Assembly: GCF_004168585.1 (NCBI RefSeq)
Contig: NZ_PGVH01000043.1
Coordinates: 194,938-237,378, forward strand
DNA length: 42,441 nt
Origin: Shewanella sp. OPT22
GTDB taxonomy: Bacteria; Pseudomonadota; Gammaproteobacteria; Enterobacterales; Shewanellaceae
Reading direction: 5' to 3'
The notes beneath the pieces were generated by a model, which made no database searches, was not told where the DNA came from, and saw only the letters and a list, made by a program, of their open reading frames with translations. Every line of letters begins with the position of its first letter. Within the stretch, counting starts at the first letter, position 1. A program made the position numbers and the translations under genes. Positions 37,001 to 42,441 of this stretch are shown here, in pieces.

Positions 37001-37256
37001 TGATCAGGAGCTACCTGGATTCCATAAAGATCACCAAACAAATGCTTACCTTGTGATTAAAAACCTTGGTAATTTAATTAATGATGATTGGGGCGTGAAG
37101 AAAATTGGTAACTTTACCGCTCAAAATGTAGTTTCGGCATCAATTGATGATGGGAAATACGTTTTTAATGAGTTCATTCCAGCTAATGTTGCGCAATCAA
37201 CTCATTTAGCTCAATCACTATGGGAAATTCGTTTAGGTGTTAACTATAAGTTCTAA
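34089..37256 (+). CDS. Oar-like TonB-dependent outer-membrane receptor
   Basis: A 1055-residue outer-membrane receptor. Signal peptide ends at about AFA (residue 26). A carboxypeptidase-regulatory-like beta-sandwich spans about 32-115 (VRGEVVGPKGSPAAGTIVTF through YTIKVNSSKF), then the plug begins with ETMQVTGSRL, and the rest is a beta-barrel ending in LGVNYKF with terminal Phe. This layout matches Oar/OmpA-like TonB receptors abundant in Alteromonadales. The substrate is unknown; import of a peptide or oligosaccharide is inferred from the family. AGGA at 34081 precedes two in-frame ATGs (34089 and 34092), and the second has the better spacing. A strong terminator follows. Confidence 0.93.
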   Translation: MMINHRLSLLSSALVIALGLSAPAFADDTSSAVRGEVVGPKGSPAAGTIVTFIHEPSGTTKNVKVNSSGLFSAKGLRVGGPYTIKVNSSKFQNRLIKDVYLKLGEPLDLNFSLSSDNIETMQVTGSRLTAQEFGYVSPGSNFNITDIETAASADRDIKDVIRVDPRINIEEANDEEAIICAGSNPRYSSLTVDGVRMNDSFGLNSNGYPTVRMPFSFSSLDQIQVEIAPFNVQAGGFTGCNINAVTKSGTNEIHGSVFFDYSSDSLRGDKLKGEREDTGDYSEKRYGFDIGLPIIEDQLFLFANYEKLEGAQIFQYDALGNQVSQAELDRAIQIAQNVYGYDAGGTPGSMPVDDEKVLVKLDWNINENHRASLIYNYNDGFKISQSDNRNNTVTLSNHFYEVGAKLNSIVGSLYSDWSDNFSTELRLGQIKLDNRQRSLDAASGFGEIQIERVNGASIYLGPDDSRQSNDLDWESQTLKLTGTYTLDNHTITGGYEYENLSVFNLFMQHTIGEYRFNGLDDFEAGLADDIYYNNSAGTNNPNDAAANFEYATHAAYIQDEYTFDDIDLTLLFGLRYDWYTSSDKPRYNKVFHERYGFRNDETLDGKDLLQPRFGFNWRVQDNLELRGGVGLYSGGNPNVWISNSYSNDGITNIDTYRRDLQLLNPDGTPISGLLSGEGRPVYDPLQDQVDEVARNNPSFGNEPSVNAIASDFEIPSEWKYNLGFTYTTDSEYIFQGDFLYSQKQDSAIIDAASWDDNSRTELFDGRAVYDYVTVGQAEDGAVKRNFRKSDFVLTNAKEDGKSTTISFAIKKEYDFGLDASFGYAFNRSEDVSPMTSAVSYSNFNNFATIDAQDPGLATSNYETPHRFTLNLRYSAEFVDGYETGFTLFGSRTKGRPLSYTFDGLSVGATEYRSRRQLLYIPTVDDPNVIYGADFDQAAFNEFIEDNGLTRGKIVDRNSDNSSWHTRFDFRIDQELPGFHKDHQTNAYLVIKNLGNLINDDWGVKKIGNFTAQNVVSASIDDGKYVFNEFIPANVAQSTHLAQSLWEIRLGVNYKF

Positions 37257-37282
37257 TTACTTGTAGTTTCATATAAAAGTAG

Positions 37283-37311
37283 AGGCCTTGACTAAGTTCA
37301 AGGCCTTTTTT
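37283..37311 (+). terminator. Intrinsic terminator after the TonB-dependent receptor
   Basis: AGGCCTTGA (37283-37291), 6-base loop, TCAAGGCCT (37298-37306), then TTTTT. A perfect 9-bp stem with a T-run, 26 bases after the receptor stop codon. Confidence 0.93.
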
Positions 37312-37373
37312 CATTCCATATCAAATCAAACTTTTGTATAGTATCGAACTAAATAATACTGCTAGGAAATAGT

Positions 37374-37724
37374 ATGAAAGCGATTAAAGAAAATGCTAAG
37401 CGAAATCGTCGCCAGCGTAAAAAACTTTATCTTGATGAATTCACAGTTAATGGTATTTACTTCCAGTTAACGGTAAATGCAGATGTTGAAGTTCAAGAGC
37501 AATTCGTTGAGGAGTTAACGGATTTTGTTGATAACAACGATATGTATGGTACAGGTACATATGGCATTGGTGAAAAAGCAGAGTTTTGGGTGTTCCATAA
37601 TGAGCGTTATCAGTCACCGTCAGATGAGCAACAACAAGCATTGAATGCCTTTTTAGAAAAGCACAGTACTGTTAAAGCTATTGGTAACTATAAGAGTATC
37701 AATGTAAATTACCCTGAGCTTTAA
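37374..37724 (+). CDS. yggL: YggL family (DUF469) 50S ribosome-associated protein
   Basis: A 116-residue basic-start protein: KENAKRNRRQRKKLYLDEF, the characteristic YggL N-terminus (family pattern NRRxRKKxxxDEF), then a small alpha/beta body with DFVDNNDMYGTGTYG. E. coli YggL was reported to bind the 50S subunit; the exact role is unclear. An AGGAA ribosome site precedes the ATG. It lies after the receptor terminator, so it has its own promoter. Confidence 0.88.
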   Translation: MKAIKENAKRNRRQRKKLYLDEFTVNGIYFQLTVNADVEVQEQFVEELTDFVDNNDMYGTGTYGIGEKAEFWVFHNERYQSPSDEQQQALNAFLEKHSTVKAIGNYKSINVNYPEL

Positions 37725-37835
37725 TGCTTTGATGTACAAGGACGTATATCTTTCTTTATTTATCTTCATCTGCATTGCTTTGAGCTAAAAATTGCTTTAT
37801 TAATAGATAATCATTCGCAATAGTTGGATTATAAG

Positions 37836-38252
37836 ATGGATTTTCCTGTGTCCGGTACCTGCCAATGTGGACAGGTCAAAATCACACTACTAAAGTCACC
37901 TCAAAAAGTTGTAGCTTGTCACTGCAAAGAATGCCAAAAACTCTCTTCAAGCCCATATAGTGTAACGGCTCTCTTTAAAGAGTCTGACTTAAAGATTGAA
38001 GGTGATCTTTCAACTTGGAATAGAGTCGCAGATAGCGGTAACGATAATACGGCAAAATTTTGTCCAAGTTGTGGTAATAGAGTCTATCACTTCAATCCTA
38101 GCCAACCTGAATCCATTAAACTGAAACTCAAACCTGTTGGGATTCAAGACACTTCAATATTTAAGCCACAAGTTCATGTGTGGACTAAGGAAAAGCAAGC
38201 TTGGTTTGTTTTGCCTGATGACGTGCCATCATACAGTGAAATGCCAGCTTAA
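37836..38252 (+). CDS. GFA family zinc protein (glutathione-dependent formaldehyde-activating enzyme-like)
   Basis: A 138-residue protein from ATG 37836, preferred over the TTG 12 bases upstream because the family motif begins just after it. It has the structural CxC pair (Cys9, Cys11 in SGTCQCGQVK), the catalytic-site CxCxxC (Cys28, Cys30, Cys33 in VACHCKECQK) and a later FCPSCGNRVYH. The name comes from S-(hydroxymethyl)glutathione synthase, but most members have no proven activity, so the call is at family level. A DUF4442 gene follows after 25 bases. Confidence 0.88.
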   Translation: MDFPVSGTCQCGQVKITLLKSPQKVVACHCKECQKLSSSPYSVTALFKESDLKIEGDLSTWNRVADSGNDNTAKFCPSCGNRVYHFNPSQPESIKLKLKPVGIQDTSIFKPQVHVWTKEKQAWFVLPDDVPSYSEMPA

Positions 38253-38277
38253 CTCATTCAAAGCAGGGGAGCATGAT

Positions 38278-38730
38278 ATGAATTATTCTTCAAAGACGGC
38301 AAAATTGTTTCTGAACCTTTATCCACCATATTTGGGCGCTGGTGTACGTATTGACTATATCTGTGCAGATTGGACTGAAATGGAAGTTTCAATGAAACTG
38401 CGTTGGTTTAATAAAAATGCGGTTGGAACTCACTTTGGTGGCAATCTCTACTCGATGATTGACCCACACTATATGTTGTTATTAATGAAGCTACTCGGTA
38501 ATGATTATCATATTTGGGATCAATCAGCATCAATACGTTTTGTTAAGGCTACTAGAAAACGAGTTAAGGCACATATTCATGTTTCTCCAGAACGACTGCT
38601 TGATATACAACATTACACAGCTAATGGCGAGAAGTACTTAGCAGAATTTAGGCTTGATATTCTTGATGACGATAATGAGCAAATTGCAGAGGTTGAGAAA
38701 GTTATCTATATCAAAAAGAAAAGTAATTGA
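38278..38730 (+). CDS. DUF4442 family hotdog-fold protein
   Basis: A 150-residue protein starting at ATG 38278, placed 6 bases after an AGGGGAG ribosome site. It reads NLYPPYLGAGVRIDYICADW, then VSMKLRWFNKNAVGTHFGGN and SMIDPHYMLLLMKLLGNDYH, matching the DUF4442 group of PaaI-like hotdog proteins. An acyl-CoA thioesterase-like role is inferred from the fold; no substrate is known. It lies between the GFA and dehydratase-like genes on the same strand (25 and 20 base gaps), suggesting a small operon. Confidence 0.88.
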   Translation: MNYSSKTAKLFLNLYPPYLGAGVRIDYICADWTEMEVSMKLRWFNKNAVGTHFGGNLYSMIDPHYMLLLMKLLGNDYHIWDQSASIRFVKATRKRVKAHIHVSPERLLDIQHYTANGEKYLAEFRLDILDDDNEQIAEVEKVIYIKKKSN

Positions 38731-38750
38731 ATCATTAAAATAGGGCGCTT

Positions 38751-39746
38751 ATGGAAGAGCTAAAACAAAGAACAACTTCAATCCAAGCAGCAATACAAGC
38801 AAAGCTTGTTACATCGAAATTTTTAATGCCGACCAAACTTGAATATCATCATGAATTGAGCAATAAGCTTGGTTTTGAATTATTTTTTAAATACGAAAAT
38901 CATAATTTAACCAACAGTTTTAAAATCCGGGGCGGGATTAATGTACTACACCATGTAAAACGAAGTGGATATCAAGGTGTTGTAACGTTTTCAACTGGTA
39001 ATCACGGTCTTTCCGTCGCCACTGCGGCTCGTCTTTTTGGCCTTAAAGCTAAGATTGTGGTTCCTTTCGGTAGCAACCAATCTAAAATTTCAAAAATAAA
39101 AGCAACTGGAGCAGAATTGATTGAATTTGGCTCCAATTTTGATGAAGCCGCTTCTCTAGTCAATGATATTGCAGAAACGGAACATTTTTACTTCGTTCAC
39201 CCAGCCAATGAACCAGAGTTGATAAATGGTGTCGCAACTGAGTTTCTAGAAGTTATTGAGCAACAGCCAGATATCGATACAGTGATTTTACCGATTGGTG
39301 GAGGAAGTGAACTTGCCGCTGCAGTTACTGTTCTCAAATCAATAAACCCCAAAATTGAGATTATCGCCGTACAAGCTGAAGCCTCCTCTGCGGCCTACCA
39401 ATCTTGGAAGTGTGGGCGAATCACTTCAGACAAAAATCAGACTTTTGCTGGTGGATTTGCTACTGGCACAGCATATACAACTACGTTTGATATCTATAAA
39501 GATGCTTTAACTGATTTTGTCTTATTAACGGAAGATGACTTATGGCGCAGTATAGGATTGGTTCATCATTACACATCTAATCTTGTTGAAGGTGCAGGAG
39601 CATCATGTTTAATGGCTGCTTACAAAGTAAAAGAACAACTGCAACATAAGAAAGTTATGATTCAAATCAGTGGCGCAAATGCTTGTAGTCATGAATTAAA
39701 AAAGAGCCTTCATTACAGTACATTCGAAACAGGCTGTTTTGAGTAA
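38751..39746 (+). CDS. Threonine/serine dehydratase-like PLP enzyme
   Basis: A 331-residue fold-type II PLP enzyme. The PLP lysine is Lys58 in LTNSFKIRGGIN, where the family usually reads GSFKIRGA. The phosphate-cradle region is FSTGNHGLSVATAARL and the glycine loop is LPIGGGSELAAAV. The C-terminal QISGANACSHELKK holds a Ser/Ala at the position that contacts PLP nitrogen. It lacks the regulatory ACT-like domain of biosynthetic IlvA, so it is closer to catabolic threonine dehydratase, serine racemase or hydroxyaspartate-type dehydratases. The substrate cannot be fixed from sequence alone. Confidence 0.88.
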   Translation: MEELKQRTTSIQAAIQAKLVTSKFLMPTKLEYHHELSNKLGFELFFKYENHNLTNSFKIRGGINVLHHVKRSGYQGVVTFSTGNHGLSVATAARLFGLKAKIVVPFGSNQSKISKIKATGAELIEFGSNFDEAASLVNDIAETEHFYFVHPANEPELINGVATEFLEVIEQQPDIDTVILPIGGGSELAAAVTVLKSINPKIEIIAVQAEASSAAYQSWKCGRITSDKNQTFAGGFATGTAYTTTFDIYKDALTDFVLLTEDDLWRSIGLVHHYTSNLVEGAGASCLMAAYKVKEQLQHKKVMIQISGANACSHELKKSLHYSTFETGCFE

Positions 39747-39804
39747 TAAGCTAATTTATTTTTTATCAAACACTTAACTGATAAAACCCAATTAGGAATA
39801 GATT

Positions 39805-40140
39805 ATGGACAAGTTATTTTTAGGGATTAATAATCATGTACTTTGCCTGAATAAGGCTAATGGCGAGGTTATTTGGAAAACTAAGCTCAAGGGCTCAGGT
39901 ATAACCAACGTTCATTATGAAGAAAAGCGAATTTATGCCTATTCAGGTGGCCACTTATTTTGCTTAGAAGCAATTGATGGAAGAGTCGTGTGGACGAATT
40001 CATTAAAAGGAATGGGTTATAGTGCTTGCATTATTGCAACCGAAAACCAAAACTCATCGAACGTAGCAAGCCAGGTTGCAGCTCAGCAAGCCATTGCTGC
40101 GAGTGTCGCTGCAGCGGGTGCAGTTGCGGCTTCGAGCTAA
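39805..40140 (+). CDS. Small PQQ-type beta-propeller repeat protein with Ala-rich tail
   Basis: A 111-residue protein with two PQQ/YxWxG-like blades: NNHVLCLNKANGEVIWKTKL (about 9-28) and GGHLFCLEAIDGRVVWTNSL (about 49-68). The last 25 residues are almost only Ala, Ser, Gln and Val. There is no signal peptide, and two blades cannot close a propeller, so it must oligomerise or use a non-propeller fold. An AGGA ribosome site precedes the ATG. I do not recognise a specific function. Confidence 0.75.
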   Translation: MDKLFLGINNHVLCLNKANGEVIWKTKLKGSGITNVHYEEKRIYAYSGGHLFCLEAIDGRVVWTNSLKGMGYSACIIATENQNSSNVASQVAAQQAIAASVAAAGAVAASS

Positions 40141-40297
40141 TTATCTTCTAAATAGCACTTACAATTCGTCATTTCTGCACACAACGTTACCGTGTTGGGG
40201 CTGTTTTTCCTCTTTATATCATTCAAAACAGTCCTGTTTGTTCAATAAATGCGCTTTTTTCGAGTGTATTTACCAATTTTGTTTCATTTTGCTATTA

Positions 40298-40317
40298 TAC
40301 TGTATAAATAAACAGTG
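40298..40317 (+). promoter_or_regulatory. LexA-binding SOS box of umuDC
   Basis: TACTGTATAAATAAACAGTG contains CTGT-N8-ACAG (40300-40315), the exact LexA core, with an AT-only spacer and TA flank as in strong E. coli boxes. A TATAAA -10 (40303-40308) lies inside it, 18 bases after TTGTTT (40279-40284), so LexA would block the promoter directly. Confidence 0.93.
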
Positions 40318-40328
40318 TGGCGGAATTT

Positions 40329-40733
40329 ATGAAGATTATTCCTATAGCAGCACAGGCTGGAATCACTGGTTTCGAATCACCTGCAGCTGAATATTCGCAG
40401 CTACCACTCAGTCTCGATGAACTTTTAATTGAGCATCCTAATGCGACATTCATTGGTCGAGCGTCAGGTAATAGCATGCGAGATGTGGGTATTTTTGATA
40501 ACGATATTTTAATCGTAGATAGGCATGTGCAGTCACAGCATTTAGATGTCATCGTCGCTAATTTGAATGGTGAGTTTATTTGTAAAGTTTTCGATAAGGA
40601 GAACCAAAAGTTACTTTCAGCTAACGGATATTATCAAGCTGTCACGATTACAAGCTTCGATGATTTTTCATTTGAAGGCGTTGTAGTGAAGTCGATTCGT
40701 TGTTTTCGTCCTGCATCAGTATTATTGAGCTAA
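40329..40733 (+). CDS. umuD: UmuD, SOS translesion-synthesis polymerase V accessory
   Basis: UmuD self-cleaves with RecA help and joins UmuC to form DNA polymerase V. The protein has 134 residues from ATG 40329; an in-frame GTG at 40317 lies in the SOS box and is unlikely. The cleavage site is Ala10-Gly11 in AAQAGITGFESPAA. The Ser-Lys dyad is Ser49 (SGNSM) and Lys86 (GEFICKVF), spaced 37 residues as in E. coli. The arm before the cleavage site is only about 10 residues, against 24 in E. coli. umuC follows after 3 bases. Confidence 0.94.
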   Translation: MKIIPIAAQAGITGFESPAAEYSQLPLSLDELLIEHPNATFIGRASGNSMRDVGIFDNDILIVDRHVQSQHLDVIVANLNGEFICKVFDKENQKLLSANGYYQAVTITSFDDFSFEGVVVKSIRCFRPASVLLS

Positions 40734-40736
40734 CTT

Positions 40737-41993
40737 ATGTATGCGTTATGTGATATCAATAGCTTCTACGCCAGTGCGCATGCGGTGTTTAGACCTGACA
40801 TTCGAAAAGGTGGGATCATTGTGCTCAGTAATAATGATGGCTGTATTGTTGCCGCAAACCGTAAAGCAAAAGAGCTTGGTATAAAGAAATTTGGCCCTTA
40901 TTTTCAAGTAAAGAAACAATGTGAGCAATTAGGTCTATATGTCTTTTCGTCTAATTATGAACTGTACAGTGACTTGTCATCCAAGTTCATGCAAACAGTA
41001 GGGCAGTTCGCTCCAGCTCAGCATATCTATTCTATCGATGAGACTTTTTTAGATCTTCACCATTGTTACCCAGCAATTCGTGACGTCTCTGCTTATGGAA
41101 GTTTAATCAGGAAAACAGTATGGAAAGAATGTCGTTTGCCTATTTGTGTTGGCATAGGTACAACGCTAACACTGGCAAAACTCGCTAATCACACGGCAAA
41201 GTGTCATCGCCATTATAAAGGTGTGTGTGTGATCGATAATGAAATAGACAGACTGAACATACTGAAAATGACAGCAGTTAATGACGTCTGGGGTGTTGGT
41301 AAAAAAATAAGCCGGCGCCTTGAGTCGATGGATATTAAAACGGCTTATCAGTTAGCAAAAATGCCACCTAAGTGCGCAAGAAAAAACTTCAATATTGAAA
41401 TAGAAAGAACCGTTAGAGAGCTAAATGGCCAAATTTGCAAAACGTGGGATCAAGTTCAGGCGGATAAAAAGCAAATATTCAGTACTCGAAGTCTAGGCCG
41501 TAGAATTACTTGTCGTGATGAATTGCAACAAGCTTTAGCTAAACACGCCAATATTGCTGCACGTAAAGCTCGAAGTCAGAATAGTGGCTGCCAGAGCTTA
41601 CTCGTATTTGCTGGAAATTCACCGCACGATGATAGACCGCAACAATTTAAAACAATAATGAAGTTTGCTAGACCAACAAATTGTTCAACCGAACTTACGA
41701 AAGCCACGACACGAGCGCTCGACAAGTTGTTCAGCACAGGTGTTCGCTATTACAAAATTGGAGTGGGTATGTTGGATTTATCTGATTTGAGCCATGAACA
41801 ATACGATTTATTTAATCAGAGTCAAAATAATCCAGAGTTAATGAAAGTATACGATGATCTCAATGACCGTTTTGGTCCAGATACTATTTACTTAACAGCA
41901 CAAGGCCAAAATCAGCGTTGGGCAATGCGCAGAGAAATGTTATCGCCACAGTACACGACAAATTGGAAACACATTCCAATCATAAGGTGTTGA
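40737..41993 (+). CDS. umuC: UmuC, DNA polymerase V catalytic subunit
   Basis: A 418-residue Y-family polymerase. Metal ligands are Asp6 (LCDINSFYAS) and Asp101-Glu102 (YSIDETFLDL). VLSNNDGCIVAANRKAKELG is the typical UmuC steric-loop region, and ANHTAKCHRHYKGVCVID and VWGVGKKISRRLESM mark the palm-to-thumb helix-hairpin-helix. A beta-clamp-binding QYDLF lies at 355-359. No frameshift or missing catalytic residue is seen. It is coupled to umuD by a 3-base gap and shares the SOS box. Confidence 0.96.
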   Translation: MYALCDINSFYASAHAVFRPDIRKGGIIVLSNNDGCIVAANRKAKELGIKKFGPYFQVKKQCEQLGLYVFSSNYELYSDLSSKFMQTVGQFAPAQHIYSIDETFLDLHHCYPAIRDVSAYGSLIRKTVWKECRLPICVGIGTTLTLAKLANHTAKCHRHYKGVCVIDNEIDRLNILKMTAVNDVWGVGKKISRRLESMDIKTAYQLAKMPPKCARKNFNIEIERTVRELNGQICKTWDQVQADKKQIFSTRSLGRRITCRDELQQALAKHANIAARKARSQNSGCQSLLVFAGNSPHDDRPQQFKTIMKFARPTNCSTELTKATTRALDKLFSTGVRYYKIGVGMLDLSDLSHEQYDLFNQSQNNPELMKVYDDLNDRFGPDTIYLTAQGQNQRWAMRREMLSPQYTTNWKHIPIIRC

Positions 41994-42169
41994 TGTGAGG
42001 CATTCTTGAAACGGTAAACAGAATGAGCCAATTATTGAGAACAACTAAAAATTAACAGCTTGAAAAAAGACTCATAAAGTGAGACCTGACAACGTTGATA
42101 TTAAAGGAAAAAACTACTTAAGCGGAGATAATAAGTTCCTTTTGGGACACATAAACAGAGTCTTTTATT

Positions 42170-42323
42170 GGGCCTGTCGCAAATAGAGATGTTTTCGCCA
42201 GCGCAGGGCTTGCATGAGAATATCTTGAGGGAGGTGTCGACCTGAGAAATTAACTGTCATCAATCTAATTAATGAAAGAGTATGGATGATGTATAAACTA
42301 TTACATCTATTTGCGACAGCCCC
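42170..42323. mobile_element. Putative MITE or IS remnant with IS6-like inverted ends
   Basis: GGGCCTGTCGCAAATAGA (42170-42187) and its complement TCTATTTGCGACAGCCCC (42306-42323) form 18-bp terminal inverted repeats with one mismatch, bounding a 154-bp element with no coding capacity. The ends resemble the GGxxCTGTxGCAAA termini of IS6/IS26-type elements. No 8-base target duplication is visible at either edge, so it may be old or partial. The interior has no transposase frame. The rest of 41994-42366 is otherwise gene-free. Confidence 0.6.
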
Positions 42324-42324
42324 C

Positions 42325-42348
42325 CTCAGATTATGCATTAAATCTGAG
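42325..42348. repeat. 8-bp inverted repeat beside the MITE-like element
   Basis: CTCAGATT (42325-42332), 8-base loop, AATCTGAG (42341-42348). It follows the right end of the MITE-like element and precedes the stop codon of the minus-strand gene at the window edge. It could serve as a weak 3' hairpin for that gene, but on the minus strand it is followed by a G-run rather than a T-run. Confidence 0.4.
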
Positions 42349-42366
42349 TCATGTGCGTAACATGAG

Positions 42367-42441
42367 CTATTTATTTAAAATGTAGGCAAATATCAAAGGC
42401 GCTACGATCGTGGCATCACTTTCAATTATAAATTTAGGAGA
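42367..42441 (-). CDS. C-terminal end of a deoxyhypusine synthase-like protein (partial)
   Basis: The minus strand is open from the window edge to TAG at 42367-42369, giving 24 residues ending IESDATIVAPLIFAYILNK. This matches the pattern near the C-terminus of deoxyhypusine synthases (for example human YADASLVFPLLVAE), including the D-A-[ST]-[LI]-V-x-P-L core. Bacterial DHS-like proteins act in polyamine (homospermidine-type) metabolism or modify unknown targets. Only the tail is in view, so the call is tentative. Confidence 0.45.
   Translation of the reverse strand, partial: SPKFIIESDATIVAPLIFAYILNK

Noticed and set aside
38137-38277. A longer start for the DUF4442 gene overlapping the GFA gene
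   Set aside because: The extra N-terminal residues lie out of frame inside the GFA gene and lack family similarity. The ATG at 38278 has a strong ribosome site.
40317-40319. GTG start of umuD
   Set aside because: It lies at the edge of the LexA box, at or near the likely transcription start, leaving no room for a ribosome site; ATG 40329 fits the family better.
42430-42441. TTTAGGAGA at the window end as a ribosome site for a plus-strand gene
   Set aside because: The minus strand here is open and encodes a recognisable protein C-terminus, so the purine run is more likely coding sequence read from the other strand.
1-42441. CRISPR array, tRNA or rRNA genes
   Set aside because: No regularly spaced repeats, no cloverleaf-like sequence and no ribosomal RNA motif was seen by reading. 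A tRNAscan and Infernal run would be decisive.

Overview
The window looks like the chromosome of a low-GC marine gammaproteobacterium, most likely an Alteromonadales member (Shewanella / Pseudoalteromonas / Colwellia-like). The grounds are the mix of DUF3334, DUF2897, an Oar-type TonB-dependent receptor, YggL, an SpmA-SpmB fusion and a ptsH-ptsI-crr operon, together with AT-rich intergenic DNA. The genus is an inference. I found no rRNA, tRNA or CRISPR array.

Positions 1-22287 are a type VI secretion system (T6SS). On the minus strand, vgrG abuts a partial DUF6931-like gene that runs off the left edge, where PAAR and effector genes would be expected. Across a 650-base AT-rich divergent region, a plus-strand operon runs tssA-hcp-tssB-tssC-tssC2-tssE-tssF-tssG-clpV-tagH(FHA)-tssJ-tssK-tssL-tssM-small kinase. 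Most junctions overlap or are only a few bases apart. Strong hairpins follow hcp and tssC and probably set the high Hcp and sheath stoichiometry. All 13 core components are present. Unusual parts are a second diverged sheath protein next to TssC, a SPOR-like periplasmic domain on TssL, a degenerate Walker A motif in TssM, and a roughly 200-residue kinase-like protein without a recognisable glycine-rich loop, translationally coupled to tssM. No PppA phosphatase or sigma-54 activator is in view.

Positions 22331-33917 are mostly housekeeping genes. They include an SpmA-SpmB-like membrane protein and a 52-residue DUF2897 gene, then minus-strand genes (in transcription order) ptsH-ptsI-crr, a long hairpin, then yffB-dapE-M15 peptidase-can-kdsB. 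DUF3334 (CheX-like signature) diverges from ptsH and shares a bidirectional terminator with dgt. A CBS-pair gene and a secreted S1/P1 nuclease follow.

Positions 34089-40140 carry an Oar-like TonB-dependent receptor with a strong terminator, yggL, a GFA-family zinc protein, a DUF4442 hotdog protein, a threonine dehydratase-like PLP enzyme and a very small PQQ-repeat protein. Positions 40298-41993 are a umuDC operon under a textbook SOS box. The right end holds a roughly 154-bp element with 18-bp inverted ends resembling IS6-family termini (MITE-like), and the last 24 codons of a minus-strand gene whose C-terminus resembles deoxyhypusine synthase.
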